Shown here piece by piece: positions 16,541 to 24,443 of a stretch of 64,000 nucleotides of DNA. The first letter of the stretch is position 1, and every line of letters starts with the position of its first letter. The notes beneath the pieces were generated by a model that did not search any database, was not told where the DNA came from, and saw nothing but the letters and a program-made list of their open reading frames with translations. Origin of the DNA: Liquorilactobacillus capillatus DSM 19910. GTDB taxonomy: Bacteria; Bacillota; Bacilli; Lactobacillales; Lactobacillaceae. The translations under genes were made by a program, and so were the position numbers. The DNA lies in the NCBI RefSeq assembly GCF_001434915.1, contig NZ_AZEF01000041.1, positions 1-64,000 of the forward strand. Reading direction: 5' to 3'.

Positions 16541-17047
16541 TTATTTAAGTGCTTTTGTGATGGCTTTGTTAAACGCGGGTAAATCATCTGGGGTTCGACT
16601 AGTAATTAAATTATTGTCGATAACAACCGGTTCATCTTTAACAATTGCTCCTGCATAATAGAGGTCTGGTTGAACGGTGAGGTACGAAGTCATAGTGCGT
16701 CCCTTGGCTAATCCAGTTTGAATAAAGAGCTGTGGGCCGTGGCAAATTGCAAAAGTGTGTTTACCTGTAAGCAAGAATGCTTTGGTAAAATTAACAAAGT
16801 CGGGATCTGCACGTAATTGATCAGGAGAAAAGCCGCCTGGAATTAATAAAGCATCAAAATCGGCAGAATGAACATCTTTAATTGATTTATCGATTTTGAT
16901 GTCAGTTCCGTGTTTACCGGTTACTTTATCTTTATTTAGAAAACTGATTGTAACAACATGATGCCCTTCTTTTTTTAAGGTATCAACGGGAGATGTATAC
17001 TCAACATCTTCAAAATGGTCTGCAACAATAACTGCGATCTTACTCAT
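16541..17047 (-). CDS. DJ-1/PfpI family protein
   Basis: A 168-residue class I glutamine amidotransferase-like protein of the PfpI/YraA (general stress protein 18) group. The nucleophile elbow AICHGPQ gives Cys102 and His103, with Glu13 in the expected position. Members act in protein or nucleotide deglycation or as stress proteins; the exact activity is debated. The ATG follows AGGAGG. It is a single-gene unit with the ISL3 mini-element just downstream. Confidence 0.88.
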   Translation of the reverse strand: MSKIAVIVADHFEDVEYTSPVDTLKKEGHHVVTISFLNKDKVTGKHGTDIKIDKSIKDVHSADFDALLIPGGFSPDQLRADPDFVNFTKAFLLTGKHTFAICHGPQLFIQTGLAKGRTMTSYLTVQPDLYYAGAIVKDEPVVIDNNLITSRTPDDLPAFNKAITKALK

Positions 17048-17185
17048 AAAGCATCCTCCTACAATATATCAATATATTTTTTTAAGCTTGTCTTCTGTTA
17101 CAATATAACAAGAATCATTTTAGCGTACAAATTTATCGACTTGGAATGATCTAAGTAAGAGGATAAGGAAGTTGGGAAAAGAGTA

Positions 17186-18007
17186 ATGGGAAGAAGAAGG
17201 AAGAGTAAGACAGTCTTACCAAGTACAGTAGTTGTTATGTTACTGCTAGTTTTAGCGGTAGCACATCCGCAGCAGTTTTTAAAAAGCAATCCACATAGTG
17301 GGACCCCGGCGTCAACAACAGAAAAGCAAGCGGCTATTAAAGATGTCACCGCCGAAAAATTAGTTAAGATGGATTTTCATTCGGGTGAGTCTCCAATTGT
17401 AACGGTCAACAATAATAAGAGTACTTTACAAATGAATGCTTGGAAGAAGAACACCGTAGTTTACAGTCCGCTAGATAACTTAAATCGAACATCTAGTCCT
17501 AATACGGGATACTTGGAACAAAGAAATGTTGTTAATGATGAACAGCGGACGCGCCAGTATGTCCAGCCAACAGCTTGGCATCAGAAAAAGGATAATGGAG
17601 AAGCTATTATTAATCGTGGGCATTTGATTGCTTACTCCATTTCTGGCGGGATTGCCCAAGATGGGGATTATAATCAGACACGAGAAAGTGGTGATCAAAA
17701 TAATCCTAAGAATCTATTCACACAGACAGCTTTTTCAAATCAACGCTTGCAGACGATTTATGAAAAAAAGATTCGTGAGGCGTTAAGAAACGGTCACCGT
17801 GTAATCTACCAGGCACAGCCACTCTTTAGGGGTCAGGAACTAATGGCACGAGGTATCCATCTGCAGGCATTATCTGATGACGGTTCTTTAAACTTCAACG
17901 TTTATTTATTTAATGTCCAGCCGCGGTATATTTTCGATTATCAGTCTGGTCGTTCAACTAAAGATGCTTCTTTTCAAGTTGCACTGCCGGAAAATTTAAA
18001 ATCATAG
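17186..18007 (+). CDS. DNA/RNA non-specific endonuclease, membrane anchored (EndA/NucA type)
   Basis: A 273-residue protein with a basic N-terminus and one hydrophobic segment (about residues 11-27), so the nuclease domain faces outward. The beta-beta-alpha-metal motif appears as NRGHLIAY, with Asn in the place of the usual Asp of DRGH but the catalytic His kept, followed by NPKNLFTQTAFSNQ, which supplies the metal-binding Asn. Homologues degrade external DNA or process it during uptake. The ribosome site is weak (GGGAAAAGAG). Confidence 0.85.
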   Translation: MGRRRKSKTVLPSTVVVMLLLVLAVAHPQQFLKSNPHSGTPASTTEKQAAIKDVTAEKLVKMDFHSGESPIVTVNNNKSTLQMNAWKKNTVVYSPLDNLNRTSSPNTGYLEQRNVVNDEQRTRQYVQPTAWHQKKDNGEAIINRGHLIAYSISGGIAQDGDYNQTRESGDQNNPKNLFTQTAFSNQRLQTIYEKKIREALRNGHRVIYQAQPLFRGQELMARGIHLQALSDDGSLNFNVYLFNVQPRYIFDYQSGRSTKDASFQVALPENLKS

Positions 18008-18104
18008 TATAAAAAGACAGTTCAGTTGTAACTTAAATTTAGATGACTTAAAATGACGGCGAAAGCGTATTTTAGAAGCAAGAGATTAATTGGAGGTGAA
18101 GCGC

Positions 18105-18722
18105 ATGAAAATCGGTTTTATTGGTGGAGGACATGTTGCACAGGTATTAGCCAAACTTTTTATTGAGGCAGGTCATACAGTTGTTTTAACAAATAAACAT
18201 GGTCTAGAAAGACTGCAACCTGTTGTGGAACGCTTAGGTTCACAAGCACAAGTGGGCAATCTAGCCGAAGTAGTCCGGCAGGACCTAGTTGTTCTTGCTG
18301 TACCTTATAAAGCACTTTTTGAGCTTGATACCCAACTGTTGGAAGGAAAAAATGTTATTGATGCTACTAATTATTTTCCACATCGGGATGGTGATATTGC
18401 TGAATTACGTGAGCATCGGCTTGGAACGACCCAACTGATGGCACGACATTTTGAAGGTGCTACCTTTGTCAAGGCTTTTAATACAATCCCAGTTGCTGAT
18501 TTAGCAAGGTTAGCTGTTGCTAAAAAGACTAAGAAAGTTGCCTTACCCCTGGCGGGTGACGACCTTCCTCTCAAACAAAAGGTTGCAGCTTTGATCAGAG
18601 AAATTGGTTTTACAGCTTATGATGTCGGTAGCCTTGCAGATAGTCCCAAAATGCAGTCAGACACACCCGTCTTCTTGTTTGTTGGTGATGAAAAAGAGTT
18701 GAGTAAAAAGATAAATGGATAG
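18105..18722 (+). CDS. NADPH-dependent F420 reductase-like oxidoreductase
   Basis: A 205-residue Rossmann-fold protein. The N-terminus (MKIGFIGGGHVAQVLAKLF) binds NADP, and the pattern ATNYFP, VKAFNTIP and LPLAGDD is that of the F420_oxidored group. Lactobacilli do not make F420, so the substrate is another small molecule or flavin. I start at the ATG at 18105, six bases after GGAGGTG; the open frame begins at a TTG within that ribosome site. Confidence 0.82.
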   Translation: MKIGFIGGGHVAQVLAKLFIEAGHTVVLTNKHGLERLQPVVERLGSQAQVGNLAEVVRQDLVVLAVPYKALFELDTQLLEGKNVIDATNYFPHRDGDIAELREHRLGTTQLMARHFEGATFVKAFNTIPVADLARLAVAKKTKKVALPLAGDDLPLKQKVAALIREIGFTAYDVGSLADSPKMQSDTPVFLFVGDEKELSKKING

Positions 18723-18750
18723 TTTGGGGTCTATCTGGAGATAGCACGGG

Positions 18751-18783
18751 AGATTATGTCAAATTGGGCATAATCTTTTTTTG
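18751..18783 (+). terminator. Terminator
   Basis: An AGATTATG stem with its complement, a loop of about ten bases and a T7 tail after the oxidoreductase gene. Confidence 0.8.
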
Positions 18784-18914
18784 GTAACAAGGATACTTAT
18801 ACTTATGTTCGTATTTCTTGCATAATGAGGGTGTAAAGACCATGATAAGCATTGTAAGGATATTATAGCCCCCTTAAGGCAAAACAATTTAGGATTAGTA
18901 GGGAGATGGGCAAG

Positions 18915-19949
18915 ATGGCGGATTTCTTTATTGATACGGATACTGCAAGTACACAGCTTCCGCAAAACAATAGACCGAAGATGTTTATGTTTGGAATTCC
19001 AAGCTATACAAATATGGGAGACCAAGCTGTCTCATTAGCTGCACGGATCTTCTTTGAAAAGGAATTTTCTAACTATCAATATATTGAGATCATGGATTAT
19101 GATAATAATGCGGGCATTGAGGCAGTCAAGAAAATTATTACAAAACAAGATATTGTAGGTTATGTCGGAGGCGGCAACATGGGTAGCTTATATACAGATA
19201 TTGAAGAAGACCGGCGTGCCGTATTTAGTACATTTACGTCGAACTTGACAATCTCATTCCCCCAGTCAATTCATTTTGAGAAAACAGCTTATGGAGAAAA
19301 AGAAAAACAGTTAAGCCAAGAAGCTTACGGTAAAAACCATAATTTGGTTTTACTAGCGCGTGATGCCCAAAGCTACCGCCGAATGCAGAAAACATTTGAA
19401 AATAAAGTGGTCTTTATTCCAGATATGGTCTTGTATTTGAAACCCACAGACTTTAAATTCAAACGAACCGGTGCTTTATTTATTTTACGGCATGATGGTG
19501 AGAAAATTCTAGATGAGTCATTTATTGAATCGTTAAGGATGATTTTGAAAAAACGCTACTCTCTTGATCGGACAGATACTGTTTTAAAAATGCCAACTAG
19601 GATTACACCTATAACGCGTGCGCGACTCTTTGAAGAGCAGTTGCAGAAAATCGCCCGACAAGAGCTGATTATTTCTGATCGTTTCCATGCGATGGTATTT
19701 TCAGTTTTAACACAAACACCGTGTTTATTGTTTGGAAACAGCTATGGTAAGGGTAAGCATGCCTACTATGACTGGCTAGAAAATATTAGCTGGATTAAAT
19801 ATAGCGATGAACGTGACATTACTAGGATAGGAAGAGAAATAGAAGCGATAACCAGTGCTCAAACACATAGTTATGATCTACAACCTAATTTTCGACCTTT
19901 GAGGCAGATTATTGTTAATTATATCGCAGCAGTGGCAACGCTGCGATAA
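18915..19949 (+). CDS. Polysaccharide pyruvyl transferase family protein
   Basis: A 344-residue protein with the PS_pyruv_trans pattern: SYTNMGDQAVSLAA near the N-terminus, GYVGGGNMGSLY, and a C-terminal LIISDRFHAMVFSV followed by LLFGNSYGKGKHAYYDWL. Such enzymes add ketal pyruvate to cell-wall or exopolysaccharide sugars. No polysaccharide genes are adjacent, so it acts as an orphan. The ATG at 18915 is nine bases after AGGGAG; the ATG at 18906 abuts that site and is less likely. Confidence 0.83.
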   Translation: MADFFIDTDTASTQLPQNNRPKMFMFGIPSYTNMGDQAVSLAARIFFEKEFSNYQYIEIMDYDNNAGIEAVKKIITKQDIVGYVGGGNMGSLYTDIEEDRRAVFSTFTSNLTISFPQSIHFEKTAYGEKEKQLSQEAYGKNHNLVLLARDAQSYRRMQKTFENKVVFIPDMVLYLKPTDFKFKRTGALFILRHDGEKILDESFIESLRMILKKRYSLDRTDTVLKMPTRITPITRARLFEEQLQKIARQELIISDRFHAMVFSVLTQTPCLLFGNSYGKGKHAYYDWLENISWIKYSDERDITRIGREIEAITSAQTHSYDLQPNFRPLRQIIVNYIAAVATLR

Positions 19950-19957
19950 TTGTTGAC

Positions 19958-20002
19958 AAAAAAGGACTACAGCAGAGAAAACGCTCGCTGTAGTCCTTTT
20001 TT
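19958..20002. terminator. Bidirectional terminator
   Basis: AAAAAAGGACTACAGC with its perfect complement ending in six T residues on either strand, between convergent genes. Confidence 0.92.
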
Positions 20003-20012
20003 ATCAAGTTAT

Positions 20013-20792
20013 TTAAGCAATATCACCAAAAAAACTAAGTAGTTTTTCTTTTGTTAGCGCAGCTTTTTCTTCTCCGCGAACATCGAATCTAACTTGACCG
20101 TTATCTAAAACGATTAAACGGTTGCCATATTTAAGCGCATCATCTAAGTGATGGGTAATCATTAAACAAGTTAATTTTTGGTCAAGGACCTTTTTGTTAG
20201 TCTGTTCCATCAGCTGAGTACTGGTATTTGGATCCAATGCAGCTGTGTGCTCATCCAGCAACAAGATATCAGGCCGTTTAAGGGTAGCCATGAGGAAACT
20301 GAGCGCCTGACGCTGCCCGCCGGAAAGATTCTCGGTTGCGGTGTTTAACCGCTCAGAGAGGCCATTATTCATGGAGACGGTTGCTTGTTTAAAGGCTGGC
20401 ATATTCTGTTTCAACTGCCGTAAGGCTAAGCTACGACGCTGCCCACGCTTGGTGGCTAAAAGTAGGTTTTCAGCGACAGTCATTCGAGGTGCTGTACCGA
20501 GTTTAGGATCTTGAAAGACACGTCCTAGAAAACGCGATCTTTTTTCAACAGATTCACCTGTAATATCACTGCCAATGTGTAAAATCTGACCGCTGGTAGG
20601 GGGCAGTGTACCAGCAATGGTGTTAAAAAGTGTTGATTTTCCAGCGCCGTTAGAACCGAGAACAGTAATAAAATCACCATTGAAGACGTCAAGGTTCAAG
20701 TGTTTTAAAATCATTGTCGCGGAAGGTGTTCCTTGGTTGACAAAAGTTACGATATTTTTTAGGGAAAGGATAGGGATATTATTTTGTTCCAT
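20013..20792 (-). CDS. ABC transporter ATP-binding protein, TrpZ-like
   Basis: A 259-residue ATPase with Walker A GSNGAGKST, the signature LSGGQRQ and Walker B ILLLDEH. It energises the adjacent permease and binding protein. The ATG at 20792 follows AAAAGGAG at nine bases; the longer open frame starts upstream inside the permease gene. It overlaps the permease gene by 14 bases, showing translational coupling. The leader peptide rich in Trp codons at the head of the operon implies tryptophan as substrate. Confidence 0.87.
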   Translation of the reverse strand: MEQNNIPILSLKNIVTFVNQGTPSATMILKHLNLDVFNGDFITVLGSNGAGKSTLFNTIAGTLPPTSGQILHIGSDITGESVEKRSRFLGRVFQDPKLGTAPRMTVAENLLLATKRGQRRSLALRQLKQNMPAFKQATVSMNNGLSERLNTATENLSGGQRQALSFLMATLKRPDILLLDEHTAALDPNTSTQLMEQTNKKVLDQKLTCLMITHHLDDALKYGNRLIVLDNGQVRFDVRGEEKAALTKEKLLSFFGDIA

Positions 20793-21684
20793 TACTACCA
20801 GCTCCTTTTGGAAAGACATGTGTTAACTTTAAAGTTTTACTGAGGCTAGGGAGCATCAAGCACAGAGCTAAGATAATCGCGGATAATAAATTCAAATCAT
20901 TAGTACTGAAACCGAGCTGGAGAACGATCAGCAAAACAAAACGGTAGAGAATACTACCAAGTGCAACTGCTACTAACCGTTGATTTAAGGTTAATTCACC
21001 AAAAACAACTTCACCGATGATTATTGATGCAAGGGCGATAACGATAATTCCAATTCCCATATTGATGTCGGCATAACCATTATTTTGTGAAATCAATGCA
21101 CCGCCAAGACCGATCAAACCGTTTGAAAGCATCAAGCCCATGATGGTCATATTGTCGGTATTAATACCGAAAGAACGAGCCATTACAGGATTGTCCCCAG
21201 TAACGATGAATGCCTGTCCAAGATCAGTTTGCAAGAATAAAATAAGCAGGGTTGTCACAATAACAATCATTAAGAGGCCGACAAAAACACTGTCAAAGTA
21301 TTTAGGTAATGATTGTAAAAAATGACTACTAAAAATAGTTTTTTTACCTAGAAGTGAAACGTTGGCACCACCCATAATACGTAAGTTAATCGATAAACAT
21401 GCTGTCATGACAAGGATCCCAGCAAGTAAGATGGGGATTTTTCCCTTCGTGTAAAGTAAACCAGTAATCAATCCAGCTAGAGCACCAGTTATAAAAGCTA
21501 GACCAGTTGCTAAAAGCGGTGAAACTCCATGGGAAATGGCAGTAACAGCAGTAGCCGCACCTAAAGGAAAGGTTCCTTCAACTGTCATATCAGGAAAATT
21601 AAGAATTCTAAAAGTCAGGAAAAGGGCGACCCCTAAAATGGCCCATAATAGGCCTTGACCGATACCGGAAACAATCATACTCAT
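20779..21684 (-). CDS. ABC transporter permease, TrpY-like
   Basis: A 301-residue permease of the BPD_transp_2 (LivH-like) group with about eight to nine hydrophobic segments, as found beside PF04392-type binding proteins. The ATG overlaps the stop of the binding-protein gene in an ATGA arrangement. Together with the ATPase it forms a complete importer of the TrpXYZ type. Confidence 0.87.
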   Translation of the reverse strand: MSMIVSGIGQGLLWAILGVALFLTFRILNFPDMTVEGTFPLGAATAVTAISHGVSPLLATGLAFITGALAGLITGLLYTKGKIPILLAGILVMTACLSINLRIMGGANVSLLGKKTIFSSHFLQSLPKYFDSVFVGLLMIVIVTTLLILFLQTDLGQAFIVTGDNPVMARSFGINTDNMTIMGLMLSNGLIGLGGALISQNNGYADINMGIGIIVIALASIIIGEVVFGELTLNQRLVAVALGSILYRFVLLIVLQLGFSTNDLNLLSAIILALCLMLPSLSKTLKLTHVFPKGAGSNGTK

Positions 21685-22685
21685 TTAAAAACTTCCCCCT
21701 CTTTTTCAGCTTGCTCAACAATATTTTGCGGTAACTTAATACCTAATAACTGAGCTTCTTTTTGATTGATAATATACTTGCCTTTAGTAATATATGCTAC
21801 TGGGAAGTTAGCTGTATTGCGGCCGCGCAGCACTTGTGCAGCCATTTCACCAGCAACTTTCCCAAGATCGTATTGACTGATAGCGTAAGAAGCCAAACCA
21901 CCGTCTTTGACCATCGTATCTGCAGAAGGAATAACTGGTATCTTAGCTTTATTAGCAACATTGACTAGTGTTTTCATAGCTGAGGCAATCCCGTTATCCT
22001 GCGGTGCGTAGATTGCATCTACTTGTGAAGTTGCTTCTTCAGCGACTTGCTGCATATCATTTGTGCTGGAAATAGTATAGAGTTTGTAATTGATGCCTTG
22101 TTGCTTACAAATTTTAGCAAACTTTTTAGCATTGTACTGACCACCATGATCTGAGGAAGTGTAAATGATACCTACTGTTTTAGCGTTAGGTAGGATCTGT
22201 TTTAACAAATCAAGTTGTTCTTTAAGTGGAGATTCACCGGAAGTCCCTGTAATGTTGCCACCAGGATGTTTGTCAGAATCAACTAACCCGCCACCGACTG
22301 GGTCAGTAATACCTGCTAAAATAACAGGTGTTTTTTTATTGGCTGCATTAGCTAAAGCTTGGGCTGCAGGAGTGGCGATCCCTGCCATCAAATCAACGTT
22401 CTCATTAGCAAATTTTGTACTCATTGTTTTAAGGTTGCTCTGGTCACCCTGTGCATTTTGAAAATCGATTTTAATATTCTTACCTGGGGTGTAGCCGTAT
22501 TCTTTAAGGCCTGCAATAAAACCTTGGTGAATTTGATCAAGCGCAGGATGTGTGATCAGCTGTAAGATACCTACCGTAGGTATCTTAGCTTTGGCTGAAC
22601 GGGCTTGTTCATTTTTATTTGTTGTAAAAAAGGCAAAGATTAGGAAAACAGCAAGTGCAGCAATTAATGTATACATTCTTTTCAT
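21681..22685 (-). CDS. ABC transporter substrate-binding protein, TrpX-like
   Basis: A 334-residue binding protein of the ABC_sub_bind (PF04392) family. It has an uncleaved-looking N-terminal hydrophobic segment (residues 4-20) and no lipobox cysteine, as in TrpX proteins of streptococci. Core motifs are VGILQLITHPALDQIHQGF and GITDPVGGGLVDS. The ATG at 22685 follows GGAGG; the longer open frame upstream is chance read-through of the leader. Tryptophan specificity is inferred from the family and the attenuator. Confidence 0.87.
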   Translation of the reverse strand: MKRMYTLIAALAVFLIFAFFTTNKNEQARSAKAKIPTVGILQLITHPALDQIHQGFIAGLKEYGYTPGKNIKIDFQNAQGDQSNLKTMSTKFANENVDLMAGIATPAAQALANAANKKTPVILAGITDPVGGGLVDSDKHPGGNITGTSGESPLKEQLDLLKQILPNAKTVGIIYTSSDHGGQYNAKKFAKICKQQGINYKLYTISSTNDMQQVAEEATSQVDAIYAPQDNGIASAMKTLVNVANKAKIPVIPSADTMVKDGGLASYAISQYDLGKVAGEMAAQVLRGRNTANFPVAYITKGKYIINQKEAQLLGIKLPQNIVEQAEKEGEVFK

Positions 22686-22718
22686 TTTAAGTCCTCCATT
22701 ATCGTTAATAGGGCAAAA

Positions 22719-22755
22719 GAAAAAGGGCAAACCAGTAAGCTCTGGTTTTGCCCTT
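22719..22755 (-). terminator. Attenuator terminator of the trpXYZ-like operon
   Basis: On the minus strand GGGCAAAACCAG and CTGGTTTGCCC form a stem followed by a T run, 34 bases before the binding-protein start. An overlapping GGTTTT/AAAACC pairing would compete with it. Confidence 0.82.
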
Positions 22756-22858
22756 AAAACCGAAGCCTGCTGTATTAGACCCATGCAGACTTCGTAACAT
22801 ACGAAAGTTAGTCGGCACAGATACAAACTGTTTGCCAGATTGCATCCGTAACAACGAA

Positions 22859-22921
22859 TTACAACCAGCAATGCCGGCTTTGCCAATAACTATTCAGATT
22901 AGCAGTAATTAACTTTCGCAT
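22859..22921 (-). CDS. Trp-codon leader peptide, 20 residues
   Basis: A short frame encodes MRKLITANLNSYWQSRHCWL with Trp codons at positions 13 and 19. Its ATG follows AGGAAGGA and it lies between a consensus promoter and the attenuator terminator. The first codons (CGAAAGTTA) are complementary to a TAACTTTCG segment just after the peptide gene (22804-22812), giving alternative hairpins. This is the layout of ribosome-stalling attenuation: Trp starvation would stall translation and permit transcription of the importer. Confidence 0.78.
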   Translation of the reverse strand: MRKLITANLNSYWQSRHCWL

Positions 22922-22954
22922 TTTTATCCGTCCTTCCTGAAACTTATTAAAGAT

Positions 22955-22983
22955 AGTATAAGAAAATGGTGAGGAATTGTCAA
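22955..22983 (-). promoter_or_regulatory. Promoter of the trpXYZ-like operon
   Basis: On the minus strand a consensus TTGACA, a 17-base spacer and TATACT, about 34 bases upstream of the leader peptide ATG. Confidence 0.85.
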
Positions 22984-23011
22984 TATTTTTATTAAAAGAA
23001 TTTGTTTAGAG

Positions 23012-23464
23012 CTAATAATCAAATGTTGTGGCACCTTTACTGTGATGTTCAATATCCATTTTAACGTCATTAATAATATCTTGAATAGTTATTTTGCGCA
23101 TTTTAGCTTCAGCTGTGCTTTGAATATCCAAATAGTATTTATTAAGAACTTTAGGTAAAGCATGCCCAACAGCGCAATTTTGGGAAGTATTTTTATCAAC
23201 TTTCAATAGTGGCTCATCTGGTTGGGTCGCCATATAAACGTCAAAAAGGGTTATTTTAGTAGGCAAATGTGTCAGATGGGGCGAAGCGGTGCCTTGGGTA
23301 GTTTCTAATAAGGAAGCTCTTTTCAGCTGACTCATCATTCTACGAGCTAAACTTGGATTAGTGTTTAGACTGCTGGCGATAAAATCACTGGTTAGTTTGC
23401 TGCCAGAGTGCATCTGGATAAAGACTAGAATGTGGACTAAATCACTTAGACGGTTATTAGCCAA
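23012..23464 (-). CDS. Rrf2 family transcriptional regulator
   Basis: A 150-residue Rrf2 protein with a winged helix at residues 1-70 (RLSDLVHILVFIQMHSG, then a SLNTNPSLARRMMSQL recognition helix). It has one cysteine (NCAVGHAL) rather than the three that hold an Fe-S cluster in IscR or NsrR, so it probably senses by another means, like YwgB/CymR relatives. The start is a TTG ten bases after AAAGGAG; the open frame extends further upstream without a ribosome site. Confidence 0.85.
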   Translation of the reverse strand: MANNRLSDLVHILVFIQMHSGSKLTSDFIASSLNTNPSLARRMMSQLKRASLLETTQGTASPHLTHLPTKITLFDVYMATQPDEPLLKVDKNTSQNCAVGHALPKVLNKYYLDIQSTAEAKMRKITIQDIINDVKMDIEHHSKGATTFDY

Positions 23465-23606
23465 TATGAGGCATCTCCTTTCATAGTTGTTACTTTTAAA
23501 GTAATAATAGCATAAAAGATGCTGAAAACAAAACCAGAGTAGCTGTTTTTTAAAGTGCTTTATGCTTAGATAATACAAAAGTAGCTAACTTCATAAAAAA
23601 ACATGT

Positions 23607-23653
23607 AAGCTTCAAAACAACTTTTTTGAATAAGAAAAGTGGTTTTGAAGCTT
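23607..23653. terminator. Long hairpin between rrf2 and ugpQ
   Basis: AAGCTTCAAAAC and its complement, extended by ACTTTT/AAAAGT, with T-rich flanks on both strands. It ends the ugp operon on the minus strand. Confidence 0.82.
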
Positions 23654-23688
23654 ATTTTGAATTTATATTTGAAATTTATTAATGCAAT

Positions 23689-24393
23689 TTAAATAGCTTC
23701 TTGTGAAGAATACAGTTGTTCTTGTAGTGCATGCATCTGTTCAAAATCATCAGTAATTAGCCCAGCGACGCCTAGTTGAAATAAGTGGCGTGCGTCTTCT
23801 TTATTGTCAATCGTCCATAGGCGTTGCAAAATATTTGTTGGTTGATAATGCTGGAGATGTAAGCCAGCTAAGTTATTTTCTCTAACAAATTCTGCAGCAT
23901 TATCAACTAAATCTTTAGTTAACCAGCAGTATTGTTGTTGTGGGTCAATTTGGTAGCAGTTTTTCAAGGTCGTAAGGTTGAAGGAAGAAAAGATAATGGG
24001 AAATCTAAGTTTTGTTTTTTTAACTAATGCTAATACGATCTCTTCAATATGTTTATAGTTTGTTTTATCAGTTTTAAATTCGAGATTAAGATGTACAGGT
24101 TGCTGAGCAACAAGTTTCAGTAGTTCAGCAAGACTTGGAATTGGTTCAGCATTTTTGAGATTGAAACGACGTAGCTCAGAAAAAGTATAAGATGCAATTT
24201 CCCCAGTTCCATTAGTTGTGCGGTCAACTGTTTCATCATGCATAATGACGGGAATATTATCTTTGGTTAGATGGACATCAAACTCAATTCCATCTATGTG
24301 GTGTTGAAGACCATAATTAAAGCCAGCAAGTGAATTTTCAGGAAATTTTTGTGGGCAGCCGCGATGACCGAAGATTAAGGTATGTTTTAACAT
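23689..24393 (-). CDS. ugpQ: Glycerophosphodiester phosphodiesterase
   Basis: A 234-residue cytoplasmic enzyme that hydrolyses glycerophosphodiesters to glycerol-3-phosphate and an alcohol. The catalytic motif HRGCPQKFPENSLAGF and the metal-site EFDVHLTKD are present. No signal peptide, so it acts on imported substrate. It follows ugpB by 50 bases with an AAGGAG ribosome site and is the last gene of the ugpCAEBQ operon. Confidence 0.93.
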   Translation of the reverse strand: MLKHTLIFGHRGCPQKFPENSLAGFNYGLQHHIDGIEFDVHLTKDNIPVIMHDETVDRTTNGTGEIASYTFSELRRFNLKNAEPIPSLAELLKLVAQQPVHLNLEFKTDKTNYKHIEEIVLALVKKTKLRFPIIFSSFNLTTLKNCYQIDPQQQYCWLTKDLVDNAAEFVRENNLAGLHLQHYQPTNILQRLWTIDNKEDARHLFQLGVAGLITDDFEQMHALQEQLYSSQEAI

Positions 24394-24443
24394 AAAATCA
24401 CTCCTTGATTGATTGGATAGATATTTACAGCGTTCATAGGTAG

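Noticed and set aside
22686-22886. N-terminal extension of the TrpX-like protein by 67 residues
   Set aside because: It is Cys-rich, lacks a ribosome site, and runs through the leader hairpins; the ATG at 22685 has GGAGG and a normal membrane-anchor start.
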